In this document: piece after piece, positions 31,471 to 38,918 of the stretch | Layout: the number at the start of each line of letters is the position of its first letter | Numbering within the stretch: the first letter of the stretch is position 1 | IMG/VR virus record: IMGVR_UViG_3300000956_000001 | Span: 18,630 to 82,629 of that record | Source of the DNA: a virus | Direction: 5' to 3' (one strand) | DNA: 64,000 nt | Program-made: the position numbers and the translations under genes | Notes under the pieces: model-generated | Told to the model about the DNA's origin: nothing | Seen by the model: the letters and a program-made list of their open reading frames with translations, nothing else | Database searches by the model: none

Positions 31471-32013
31471 TCATTCCTCCTCAAAACGGACAACCTTCGC
31501 GCCGCCGTCATCTGTCTCCATTACCGTAGGAAGCAACAGATGGCCACGAACCGTAATGCTCTGGTCATCCTTGCCCTTGTTGCGCAACTGCCACTTTTTG
31601 TTAGCAACGCGACAAGAAGGGCACCTGCACCCATACATGGAGTAAGACAGGTAATTGCCGTGACTCGTCCAACTCGGTTCGAAACGGATAAACCAGTCCC
31701 AGCACCAGGTTTCGATGCATTTCGGGCAGATACTCTGGTAATCCGCATCGGCGTCATGAGCACACGTAGTGCACACATCTGTCGAGACGATGACATTACG
31801 CCCGTAAGGCGCGATAATGCGCCTTCTGGGCGCATTCACCGAAGGGGGACGAACGTCCTCATTCAGTGCAATGTGCACGATCTGCCCAACTTGGACATTA
31901 CGCCAGTCAATCTGGCGATTCACTCCGCCGATGACAAACTGGTCGTACTCGCCCTTCACGTCAGATTTCGGGGCAATCGTCTGGTATTGAACAGATGACG
32001 ATCCTTTTCCCAT
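31471..32013 (-). CDS. Hypothetical zinc-binding protein, 180 aa (unit b)
   Basis: ATG at 32013 after AAAGGTGTAAA. Three Cys pairs: CTTCAHD, CPKCIE and, after SYSMYG, CRCPSCRVANKKW. The last resembles the GC-x-C-xx-C-xx-A motif seen in many small phage proteins. Likely binds zinc and nucleic acid. Confidence 0.7.
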   Translation of the reverse strand: MGKGSSSVQYQTIAPKSDVKGEYDQFVIGGVNRQIDWRNVQVGQIVHIALNEDVRPPSVNAPRRRIIAPYGRNVIVSTDVCTTCAHDADADYQSICPKCIETWCWDWFIRFEPSWTSHGNYLSYSMYGCRCPSCRVANKKWQLRNKGKDDQSITVRGHLLLPTVMETDDGGAKVVRFEEE

Positions 32014-32124
32014 TTTACACCTTTACCCTTTATCAGGCATCAGGTGCATTTATGACGATTCCAGATTATTAGTGCCAACTACACTGAACCCACTATTAGG
32101 GGCAGAACGGACATCGCAGACATG

Positions 32125-32643
32125 TCAGTCTTTCGTGTCGTACCAGACATGACCGTGCTCATCTACGTGAGCTGGCTCATCCAGGACATGCTGTGCATCA
32201 GCGTTGCATTGCGTCTCATATGGTGACATTGCACCACACAGTGACGTTTGGGGCGCTTCGACACATTTGGACACGGGAGTCATGCGGTAGCTTACGTGCA
32301 TCAATACGAGGATTTCGCACGCATTGCGCAACTGCCGCAGAAGGGGCAACTGTTCCGAAACGTAAAACCGTCGCAGAGTGTCATCATCGTCCTCATTCAT
32401 GCGATACGACACATAGTCGACACCGCTCTCATTTGTGACGATTCGGACATACCCGACGATGTGCTCCATCTGGTTTTGGTCCGACTCGTGCCAGATGCAC
32501 GTATCAGACCAAACGCCCGCCCATGGGCCCTCTTGTACGGTTACGATCGGCTTTGCCCAGATTGCACCGTAACGCGTCATTTGACGGACTGCGGTATCTT
32601 TGTCGTCAATGACCCTGTTGTGCGAGTTGTGCGAGTTGTCCAT
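32125..32643 (-). CDS. Hypothetical protein, 172 aa (unit c)
   Basis: ATG at 32643 after AAAAAGGTGGAGAG. Mixed strands and helices (GAIWAKPIVTVQEGPWAGVW, HIVGYVRIVTNESGVDYVSY), acidic. Cys occur singly. Not recognised. Confidence 0.7.
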   Translation of the reverse strand: MDNSHNSHNRVIDDKDTAVRQMTRYGAIWAKPIVTVQEGPWAGVWSDTCIWHESDQNQMEHIVGYVRIVTNESGVDYVSYRMNEDDDDTLRRFYVSEQLPLLRQLRNACEILVLMHVSYRMTPVSKCVEAPQTSLCGAMSPYETQCNADAQHVLDEPAHVDEHGHVWYDTKD

Positions 32644-32705
32644 CTCTCCACCTTTTTCAGGTTTTAGCACTGGATGCCCTACTAAGGGACGAGACGCGCG
32701 GTTGC

Positions 32706-32966
32706 CTACGGTTGTACCTTTCGTCCGCCCTGTGGCGATTTGTCGTCGTCTGCTACCTTGTGTCCGTATTGGATCACAAAGTCGTAGATGTCCGATTTAA
32801 TCAGCGTGCGGCTAAGCAGTAGGTGCGCCAGAATTGCACCTCTTCCGGGCCTTTTGTCCTGATCAGGGTATTCTGGGGTGATTGCGTTACAAATCTGCGC
32901 AACCGTCATGAAGTGCCCGTATTCGTGACCTTTGAACGCATTGAGAATGTGGTCCCGGATTGTCAT
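32706..32966 (-). CDS. Hypothetical protein, possible winged helix, 86 aa (unit d)
   Basis: HILNAFKGHEYGHFMTVAQI, then a helix and LLLSRTLIKSDIYDFVIQYG, resembles a small winged helix. ATG at 32966 overlaps the stop of the next gene by one base. Confidence 0.65.
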   Translation of the reverse strand: MTIRDHILNAFKGHEYGHFMTVAQICNAITPEYPDQDKRPGRGAILAHLLLSRTLIKSDIYDFVIQYGHKVADDDKSPQGGRKVQP

Positions 32967-33334
32967 CAGATGTGCGGTCCGTCCAGATGGTCGAAGATGT
33001 CCGATTTGAGGTAAACCGCCATCATCAGGACCGATTGGAGTAGTCCACCCACGTTCTGGCCGTGATCGTCCATTGATCCCTGTTCGGCACCACTGTCCAC
33101 GATGAGGCTAATTGCCTGCTCTGCGGCCTTTTCGTAGTTAAGGTGCATGTCTCCGGTTTGGACCAATTCGCCCAGTTCGTTCGGATCAAGAAGATTGTCC
33201 GGAAGAGGCTGATTGTCCAGATCGCGCCGAAGGACCAACAACGCACCATATGCGGTGAAAATGGCCTTTTCGATGTCATCGCGGAGAAGCTCACGTTCTG
33301 ATGCGGTAAGACGCGAGTTGCGTGTGTTTCCCAT
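32966..33334 (-). CDS. Hypothetical helical protein, 122 aa (unit d)
   Basis: ATG at 33334 after CCAAGGTGGGCAAA. Long helices (ERELLRDDIEKAIFTAYGAL), then acidic loops and a C-terminal helix. No family recognised. Confidence 0.7.
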   Translation of the reverse strand: MGNTRNSRLTASERELLRDDIEKAIFTAYGALLVLRRDLDNQPLPDNLLDPNELGELVQTGDMHLNYEKAAEQAISLIVDSGAEQGSMDDHGQNVGGLLQSVLMMAVYLKSDIFDHLDGPHI

Positions 33335-33544
33335 TTTGCCCACCTTGGCGACTAAGTGTGAAATGCGCACCTCGTCCCATAGTAGGGCATCCAGTACCAT
33401 TCTTGACAGAATATGACGTTACCTTACATATTTTGACATATGCCAGTTATGTCCGATTCTGCCCCTAATGGTGGGTTCAGTGTGATTCATACGGCTTGTT
33501 AGTAACATCCCAAATCGTCTGCTATGCACCTGATGTCTGATTTG

Positions 33545-33742
33545 CTAAACAGTGACCGGTTTGCCCGTTTTCAGGTCAATCATCTCGGTTTGTCGTGTTA
33601 GAGGTGCAACTGTCCGCTTCGGGGGATTCTTCCCATTTACCCGCTGCGTGAATGTCTGACCGCATGTGTCACACATTCTGCGGATATGGGTACCTGTGCC
33701 CGGTAGGTGAGTCACCTCCCTATTGCAGTGCATGCGTACCAT
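33545..33742 (-). CDS. Small zinc-ribbon protein, 65 aa (unit e)
   Basis: ATG at 33742 after TAGGCGAGA. HCNREVTHLPG then MCDTCGQTFTQR forms a C2HC-type ribbon; the C-terminus is basic then Asp/Lys. Could bind DNA or RNA. Confidence 0.65.
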   Translation of the reverse strand: MVRMHCNREVTHLPGTGTHIRRMCDTCGQTFTQRVNGKNPPKRTVAPLTRQTEMIDLKTGKPVTV

Positions 33743-33788
33743 TCTCGCCTACCCGTGCTAGTTGGTGCCGTTTGTCCAGTTTGTGACG

Positions 33789-33983
33789 TTACTTGGTGAT
33801 ACCTTTCGGTATCCACCGAGGTGTGGTGCAAACGTAGCATTCGCCACACTTGTACCACGTGTCCGAGTATCCGCAATCCTGGTCGAAATCCCACCATCCA
33901 GGCACTTCGCCCAGTTTGATGGACTTGTCCGTTTTGCGGTTCCTGACAACGTTTCTGATAGCATTGCGCAGATTGATACCCAT
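33789..33983 (-). CDS. Hypothetical protein, 64 aa (unit e)
   Basis: ATG at 33983, ten bases after AAGGTGG. Basic helical start (INLRNAIRNVVRNRKTDKS), then Trp/Asp and YKCGECYVCTTPRW with a CxxC-xx-C site. Confidence 0.65.
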   Translation of the reverse strand: MGINLRNAIRNVVRNRKTDKSIKLGEVPGWWDFDQDCGYSDTWYKCGECYVCTTPRWIPKGITK

Positions 33984-34121
33984 TGTACTGATTCCACCTT
34001 TTGTCCGTGTTGCCCGTTTTAAGGGGTTTGTGAACACCAGGTGCATAGCAGACGATTTGGGATGTTGCAGACTGAATCACCATTTACGTGCCAGTTGTCG
34101 CACATTATGCTGGTTTGTCCG

Positions 34122-34211
34122 TTAGTTCACAATCTGGATAACTAAGGACGTTATCCAGAGAATGACTAGAACTACCCAGATTGCTAGGGCTATCCCGGTG
34201 TGTGGCTTCAT
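34122..34211 (-). CDS. Single-span membrane microprotein, 29 aa (unit f)
   Basis: ATG at 34211. Start MKPHTG, helix IALAIWVVLVILWITSLVIQ. It sits 19 bases after the stop of the gene before it. Confidence 0.6.
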   Translation of the reverse strand: MKPHTGIALAIWVVLVILWITSLVIQIVN

Positions 34212-34230
34212 GTCCGTTTTGGTCCTTATG

Positions 34231-34395
34231 TTACCGAGTGTACAGTTTGCGACCCTTGCGCACCAGGTACACATACATACCGTTAGCCCGCTGAAAACGC
34301 AAATGCGTGACTTTGGGTCCGATGAGGTATCCACCCCAGTTGGTCCATTGGCACGTCATGCACTCATTGTCTGCGATGTCCGAAATGCTAGACAT
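34231..34395 (-). CDS. Hypothetical protein, 54 aa (unit f)
   Basis: ATG at 34395. Acidic start with two Cys (CMTC), then a beta-rich basic part (THLRFQRANGMYVYLVRKGR). Codon pattern and spacing fit a real gene. Confidence 0.6.
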   Translation of the reverse strand: MSSISDIADNECMTCQWTNWGGYLIGPKVTHLRFQRANGMYVYLVRKGRKLYTR

Positions 34396-34401
34396 GTGCG
34401 A

Positions 34402-34842
34402 TCAGAGCGCCTTGCACACGTTCTGGGCGAACCATTCCCATGCGTCCCGTTGCCAGGCGACAGGTCCGAAGTGGTACGTCCAGTGCGGAAGGTACGGTTC
34501 GGCCATCTCTGCCACGATTCCGGTAAAGCTGTGCGCGTATGCACCGATACCGATCAGATCGCCCGGCATGTCGATAATGCCCTTGGATGCCCGATATGAG
34601 GGGTTGTATTCCGAGACGACCCAAAAGACCAGTGCGGTATTGATTGCCCGCATTGCACCTCTTGGGTCGGTTGCGTGGAAGAGCTGGAATGCCCGTCCCA
34701 TGCGACCTTCGCACAGTGCGTGATACATTGCGGCATTTTCCCGCATTGTCGCACCTGAGTGCATTTCCAGGATTACGCCTTTTGGCTGGTTCGTCCCGTT
34801 GGCACCGTTCGCGAAGGTTTCCTTGATTGTCACAGTTGCCAT
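34402..34842 (-). CDS. Hypothetical protein, 146 aa (unit f)
   Basis: ATG at 34842 after AAAAGGTGGGAATC. Mostly helical with many Ala, Met and Trp (AAMYHALCEGRMGRAFQLFH); the C-terminal half has WTYHFGPVAWQRDAWEWFAQ. Not recognised. Confidence 0.7.
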   Translation of the reverse strand: MATVTIKETFANGANGTNQPKGVILEMHSGATMRENAAMYHALCEGRMGRAFQLFHATDPRGAMRAINTALVFWVVSEYNPSYRASKGIIDMPGDLIGIGAYAHSFTGIVAEMAEPYLPHWTYHFGPVAWQRDAWEWFAQNVCKAL

Positions 34843-34971
34843 GATTCCCACCTTTTGTGTGTCTTGCCCGTTTTAAGGACAACTGGCACATAAAAGGTGA
34901 TTCAGTCTGCTATGGTTCAAACGCCCTACTAGGTGCCTGATGAGCTGAATGTGCTGGATGTCTGGGTTGTG

Positions 34972-35358
34972 CTAGTCCATCCAGAGTGCGAAGTTTCCGT
35001 CGATAACGCCATAAACAGCCTGGTGTGTACGGTTCTGTCCGTATTTTTCCAGTTTGTCGTATTCGAGCGTTACGACCCAGTCTGAGTCGTCACAGTGCCT
35101 TAGGCACCCATAACCGCACTTATCATCGTGAATGTGCCGTCCGTTACCATCTGTGACGTTTAGCACCCTTACGGACGTGATGTCGTAAAGGGGCCAGTTG
35201 TCACGAAAGTACTGAACGGGCCACATGTCCGAATACTCCGGATCGCACCGAAGTTCCAGACTGTACACATTGCGCTGAATGAGGTCTTTGCGGTAATGTT
35301 CCAGAATGTCCCCGAAAGGTGCATCTGGCCGCTCCGCCACCGTCCGCGTAGCCTGCAT
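34972..35358 (-). CDS. Hypothetical protein, 128 aa (unit g)
   Basis: Begins MQATRTVAERPDAPFGDILE; middle beta-rich; CGYGCLRHC could bind metal; C-terminal strand YGVIDGNFALWMD. It follows the 138-residue gene by 13 bases. Confidence 0.65.
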   Translation of the reverse strand: MQATRTVAERPDAPFGDILEHYRKDLIQRNVYSLELRCDPEYSDMWPVQYFRDNWPLYDITSVRVLNVTDGNGRHIHDDKCGYGCLRHCDDSDWVVTLEYDKLEKYGQNRTHQAVYGVIDGNFALWMD

Positions 35359-35371
35359 CGGTTTGTCCGTT

Positions 35372-35788
35372 TCAGCCCGTGATGGTGTTGATGTCTTTGT
35401 TGCCCATCACGCGCACACTGCGTGCAAGGTCCGAAAGGAGCTGCTTGACCGTTGCGACCGGAAAGCCCTCATTGAACGGACTGTCCATCAATTTCCGATT
35501 GTCCGAGATGAACCATTCGTCCAACATGACCCCGTAATCCCAGAATGTCCGGTTATACACCGGGCCGCTCGAAGTGTGACCGTATGTCCGGCCGTAAGGG
35601 AACATGTAGAGAGTGTCCCTTTCGTCCGTAATGTACGTGAAGTCGCCGATCGTCACAAAAGCCCGATCGATGACAGTTTGCGAGTCACATCCCATTCCAG
35701 CCAGATTGGCCGCAATGTAGACTTCGTCCGCATAGTCACGCTTCATGGTGCTAAGTGCGCTATGCGTCGGGATGGTCGACTTGTCCAT
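35372..35788 (-). CDS. Hypothetical protein, 138 aa (unit g)
   Basis: ATG at 35788 after AAAGGTGGGCAAA. Alpha/beta (VIDRAFVTIGDFTYITDERD), acidic/aromatic, C-terminal helix VKQLLSDLARSVRVMG. Unknown. Confidence 0.7.
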   Translation of the reverse strand: MDKSTIPTHSALSTMKRDYADEVYIAANLAGMGCDSQTVIDRAFVTIGDFTYITDERDTLYMFPYGRTYGHTSSGPVYNRTFWDYGVMLDEWFISDNRKLMDSPFNEGFPVATVKQLLSDLARSVRVMGNKDINTITG

Positions 35789-35873
35789 TTTGCCCACCTT
35801 TGATGATGTCTGATCTAGTTTGCCCGATCAGGCACCTAGTAGGGCGTTTGAACCATATAAGCCGTATGGGTAG

Positions 35874-36397
35874 TTTCGCGCTGAATGACCTATTAGTGGT
35901 CGAATGTCTGTATTACCTGTATTGCGTGTAATGCCAGTTTTTACCGTGATGTCCGACTAAGATGCTAGTCGACCCCGTTTTCCGATCCGTCGTAAACGCG
36001 CGAGATGTCCTGCATGTCCTCAATGGACTCGATGACCTGCATGCGTGCCATGTCGCGCTTGTTGGTTTTGATCCATTCCACGCAGTACTTCACGGTTTCG
36101 CCGTTGTCGACCCAGATTTCGTAAATGTCCGTTGCGAGTTGGTCTGGGTAGGCGATGGCGATTGCAGCCAAGAACGCCGCATGTGTCACCTTGTAGGCGT
36201 TTCCACCCGCAATGTCACCATCCGGGCTGAATGCCACAGATGAGTGGACCTGTCGCATAAGTTCCGCGAAGTCGGTCTTGCGCGTTTCGCCACCAATGAC
36301 CGGAATGTCCAGTTCTCGCATGATGCCCACCTTGTGTGTGATGTCCGAATTGCCAGTTTTAAGGCATTCGACCACTAATGGGCCATTCAGAGCGAAA
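35874..36397. repeat. Inverted-repeat unit h
   Basis: Arms 35874-35906 and 36365-36397, 30 of 33 matching, enclosing one gene. It begins 16 bases after unit g. Confidence 0.8.
35965..36321 (-). CDS. Hypothetical protein, 118 aa (unit h)
   Basis: ATG at 36321 after CAAGGTGGGCATC. Helical with a Gly/Asp loop; AAFLAAIAIAYPDQLATDIY, then EIWVDNGETVKYCVEWI. Not recognised. Confidence 0.7.
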   Translation of the reverse strand: MRELDIPVIGGETRKTDFAELMRQVHSSVAFSPDGDIAGGNAYKVTHAAFLAAIAIAYPDQLATDIYEIWVDNGETVKYCVEWIKTNKRDMARMQVIESIEDMQDISRVYDGSENGVD

Positions 36398-36400
36398 TGC

Positions 36401-36510
36401 CCCCTAACATTCCAGAATCACCCGCTTCGGCCCGTGTAGAGCCGTAATGTCTGTCCGGTCCCGAAATGAGGGGACCTAAGCACATTTGGGTGATTCTGGA
36501 TGCCTTGGGG
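36401..36510. repeat. Inverted-repeat unit i, without gene
   Basis: Arms 36401-36423 and 36488-36510, 18 of 23 matching with 12 perfect bases at the inner ends. Only 64 bases lie between, with no reading frame. It starts 3 bases after unit h and ends 4 bases before unit j, so it keeps the tiling although empty. Confidence 0.65.
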
Positions 36511-36514
36511 GTAG

Positions 36515-37163
36515 TATGCGCTGAATGCCCTATTAGATGACGGTTGGGGTGGGTGAGTCCGTTTTGCCTGTTAGATGCCGTATCCGTTGTCTGTCGCGAT
36601 TGTGTCGATCAGTTCGACAAAGGTACAAAGCCCTTTTTGGTAGTTCTGGTACATCTTGCGGATTGCGTCACCGTTCGGACCGTCTTCGCCCGTTTTGCGC
36701 AACCAGAACCCAATTGCCATACGAACAGACCATTCGTACCAATAGTGCGAACTGTGCACATGGTCCGTGATGTCCGTCTGTTCCCACAATTCGTACATCT
36801 GGTCCCACTCGTTACCTTCGTCCCAGATTTCCTCGGATGAGACGTAAAGGGCCAATGCGCCCGTTTCGCACCAGATGTTGTACTGCTCCCGATCCATGAC
36901 GTTCTGGATGATTTTGCCCTCATCGCCCATATGCCAGACGGTTCGGGTGCCTTTGTCCAGAACGTAACGGAATGTCCCCAAGGGACCGTCTTGTCCGATT
37001 TGGCCCAGAATGACCAATTCCTTGACGAATGAGACGGGAGGAGTCATAAGACCCGTGTTGCCCATTTTGCCCACCTTTTCCCTACTAAGTGCGGTTTTGT
37101 CTAGATAAGTCCGTTTTGTACTCATCTACCCTAACCGTCACCTAATGAGGCATTCAGTGCATA
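36515..37163. repeat. Inverted-repeat unit j
   Basis: Arms 36515-36550 and 37128-37163, 31 of 36 matching. Encloses one gene. Confidence 0.8.
36571..37065 (-). CDS. Hypothetical protein, 164 aa (unit j)
   Basis: ATG at 37065 after AAAGGTGGGCAAA. Beta-rich first half (SFVKELVILGQIGQDGPLGT), then a Trp/Glu-rich helical half (WDEGNEWDQMYELWEQTDIT). Not recognised. Confidence 0.7.
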   Translation of the reverse strand: MGNTGLMTPPVSFVKELVILGQIGQDGPLGTFRYVLDKGTRTVWHMGDEGKIIQNVMDREQYNIWCETGALALYVSSEEIWDEGNEWDQMYELWEQTDITDHVHSSHYWYEWSVRMAIGFWLRKTGEDGPNGDAIRKMYQNYQKGLCTFVELIDTIATDNGYGI

Positions 37164-37176
37164 CCTACCGGTTCGT

Positions 37177-37710
37177 CATGATGTGCCCTATTAGGGCCTG
37201 GATGTCTGTTTTCGTGTCAGTTGTACTTTTCGTCCGTGACGTCGCAAATCAGCGGGTTCTCACCGTTCGTCCCGATTGCCCATACCTGAGCACGATACGG
37301 GTCAGTATTGGTGATTACGCGCCCGAATGTCGCATCTGACTTGTATTCGCCATACACGTGGATTTCGGTGACTTCGACCGTTTCGCACGTCTTGACCAGT
37401 TCTTCCAGTTTGTCCAAATTGACCGCTACGTACCCACATGCCCAGCATGACTGACACACCCGGATAAGTCCCATTGTGCCGGAAATGACTGGAATGCCCG
37501 CGAAGTCCGTTTTGAACTCTTCGAGGCAAAGGCCGCATTCGTCGTGGTAAGTCCGAATTCCGTCTTCCGCGTTGAAATCGACGGAAGTGACCGTAATGAC
37601 TGTCATGATAGCTGTGCCCACCTTTAGGTTGTTTTGCACTGGAATGTCGCTGATGTCCGTTTCGGTCTTTCACAAGATGGACATTCCAGGCCCTAATGGG
37701 GCACACCATG
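37177..37710. repeat. Inverted-repeat unit k
   Basis: Arms 37177-37206 and 37680-37710, about 28 of 31 matching with one one-base gap. Encloses one gene. Rightmost unit found. Confidence 0.75.
37217..37606 (-). CDS. Hypothetical zinc-binding protein, 129 aa (unit k)
   Basis: ATG at 37606, behind AAAGGTGGGCACAGCTATC. CGLCLEEF and CQSCWACGY give two CxxC sites in the first 70 residues; the rest is beta-rich. Possible treble-clef protein; unknown. Confidence 0.7.
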   Translation of the reverse strand: MTVITVTSVDFNAEDGIRTYHDECGLCLEEFKTDFAGIPVISGTMGLIRVCQSCWACGYVAVNLDKLEELVKTCETVEVTEIHVYGEYKSDATFGRVITNTDPYRAQVWAIGTNGENPLICDVTDEKYN

Positions 37711-38712
37711 CCGAACCATCGGCAATCTATCCACTATGGACAAGTCAAACAACAATGTGACACAAGCCCCTAAAGGCGCCTAAACCGCATAATTGCAACT
37801 GATACACCCTTATATGGGGCAATTTCAGTCTAAAACGGACATTTCCCAGTTTTACCGTCTTTGCCCACTTTAGTACCGTCTACCCACCTTTGTCGCGTTT
37901 GCCCGTCTTTGGTGCCGTCTTGTCGTACTTGTCGGCTACGCGGCATCTGGGGGCCTTTGCCCGGGATGTCCGTTTCAGTGCGGTTTAGTTGTCAATCAAC
38001 CCGTGTCGCCAAGCGTGGCGCCTAGCGGCCGTGCTGTCGTGCGGGTGGTGCCCCACTAGCCTAGCACCCCCCTAGGCGCAGAGCTCGGACAAATCGGACT
38101 TATCACGATAAGAACGCCCGCCTGAAATGTCCGTTCTGGCCCACCTTGCCCCGGTATGACATCGGCCGAAAGTACGATATAGGTCTGACCGTTCGGGGGA
38201 TGGACGAACTAATGCGGCATCTCGGCTACGCCCGCCCATATCGGCCCAGAATCGGACATAAAGACGGCCGGATAAGTCACGATAAATCGTCTTAAAACGG
38301 ACAGGGACATATCACCTCAAACCGTCTCAAAACGGGCACGGACATACCGCCTGATAGCACCTCAAAACGGACGTGATGGCCCTAACCCCGGTTGACCTGC
38401 GAAAACGCCGTAGGATCGCCGTAGGGGCGCTAGAATTGGCCGATGCATACCCGTGCCCCCAACGGGCGTGTAGGCGCGTCAGCGGCGGCGCTAGGGGCCT
38501 TAAATGGCCGATTCCGCTAGCCCCCACGGGTGGGCGGGTAGGTGGGCAAACGGGGGTGTAGTAGGCCAGATGGGGCAGTGTCGTGATATATCATCTTAAA
38601 TCGGACATCTGACGATATAGCGCTGAATGGTACGAGATTGGGGGAAAGAGGGGAATGTCCGATTTATCATCTTATGTTGTAAGGGGGCGTAAGATAGGGG
38701 GCTATGCGCGCA
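37711..38712. other. Noncoding stretch with scattered start-region remnants
   Basis: No frame on either strand looks like a gene. Elements of the array's leaders recur without genes: AAAGGTGGG-like sites at about 37881 and 38140 (minus), and AAAACGGACA and relatives in both orientations (about 37834, 38293, 38367). It may be decayed cassettes or a regulatory region. Confidence 0.5.
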
Positions 38713-38918
38713 AGTCCACTGTGGACAGATGGGATTCATGATCTTCTATATTCAAGATCATGAGAGCGTGACGATCTTGAATATAGAAGATCGTAAGAGT
38801 GTGACGATCTTCTATATTCAAGATCGTCTATCATCACTGATCTTAGATATTCAAGATCATGAGAGTGTGACGATCTTGAATATAGAAGATCATGAATGAG
38901 ATCTGTCCACTGTGGACT
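38713..38918. repeat. Five 33-base-phased iterons inside a large palindrome
   Basis: Five 20-base units of form GATCTT-N8-AAGATC start at 38740, 38773, 38806, 38839 and 38872, exactly 33 bases apart, with related 13-base spacers (mostly RTRAGAGYGTGAC). Units 1 and 3 read CTATATTC in the centre, 2 and 5 its complement, and 4 AGATATTC. A 13-base palindrome GTCCACTGTGGAC flanks the set at 38714-38726 and 38905-38917 with mirrored neighbours. This suits cooperative binding of a dimeric protein at an origin, a partition site or an operator. Confidence 0.8.

Larger units (their letters stand above)
31241..32068. repeat. Inverted-repeat unit b
   Basis: Arms 31241-31272 and 32037-32068 match at 31 of 32 positions when one is inverted. 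The left arm begins at the very base after unit a ends. Encloses three genes. Confidence 0.85.
32668..33396. repeat. Inverted-repeat unit d, nested in c
   Basis: Arms 32668-32699 and 33365-33396, 28 of 32 matching, core GGATGCCCTACTA. It lies wholly inside unit c and encloses two genes. Confidence 0.8.
32081..33483. repeat. Inverted-repeat unit c (outer)
   Basis: Arms 32081-32107 and 33457-33483, 26 of 27 matching. It encloses three genes and the nested unit d. Confidence 0.8.
33504..34066. repeat. Inverted-repeat unit e
   Basis: Arms 33504-33532 and 34038-34066, 29 of 29 matching: a perfect inverted repeat enclosing two genes. Confidence 0.85.
34067..34910. repeat. Inverted-repeat unit f
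   Basis: Arms 34067-34099 and 34878-34910, 31 of 33 matching. It starts on the base after unit e and ends on the base before unit g. Confidence 0.85.
34911..35857. repeat. Inverted-repeat unit g
   Basis: Arms 34911-34941 and 35827-35857, 31 of 31 matching: a second perfect pair. It starts on the base after unit f. Confidence 0.85.
30859..37710. repeat. Array of end-to-end units, each bounded by its own inverted repeat
   Basis: Ten units tile the region (plus one nested): 30859-31240, 31241-32068, 32081-33483, 33504-34066, 34067-34910, 34911-35857, 35874-36397, 36401-36510, 36515-37163 and 37177-37710; the nested unit is 32668-33396. The two ends of each unit are inverted copies of 23-36 bases, 78-100% identical within a unit but different between units. 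In three places units abut with no base between. All except one hold one or more minus-strand genes. See the individual units and findings. Confidence 0.85.

Noticed and set aside
34402-34891. 167-codon minus-strand frame overlapping the 146-residue gene of unit f
   Set aside because: It lacks the AAGGTGG start site and has basic random-like composition; the other frame has both a start site and folded-protein features.
30859-37710. Integron-like cassette array with attC sites
   Set aside because: The arms flank each gene as a pair rather than forming one site per gene, and there is no integron integrase or common attC core; only the idea of cassettes is kept as a hypothesis.
38713-38918. 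Possible CRISPR array
   Set aside because: The spacers are nearly identical to each other and repeats alternate in orientation; CRISPR repeats are direct with unique spacers, and no cas gene is near.
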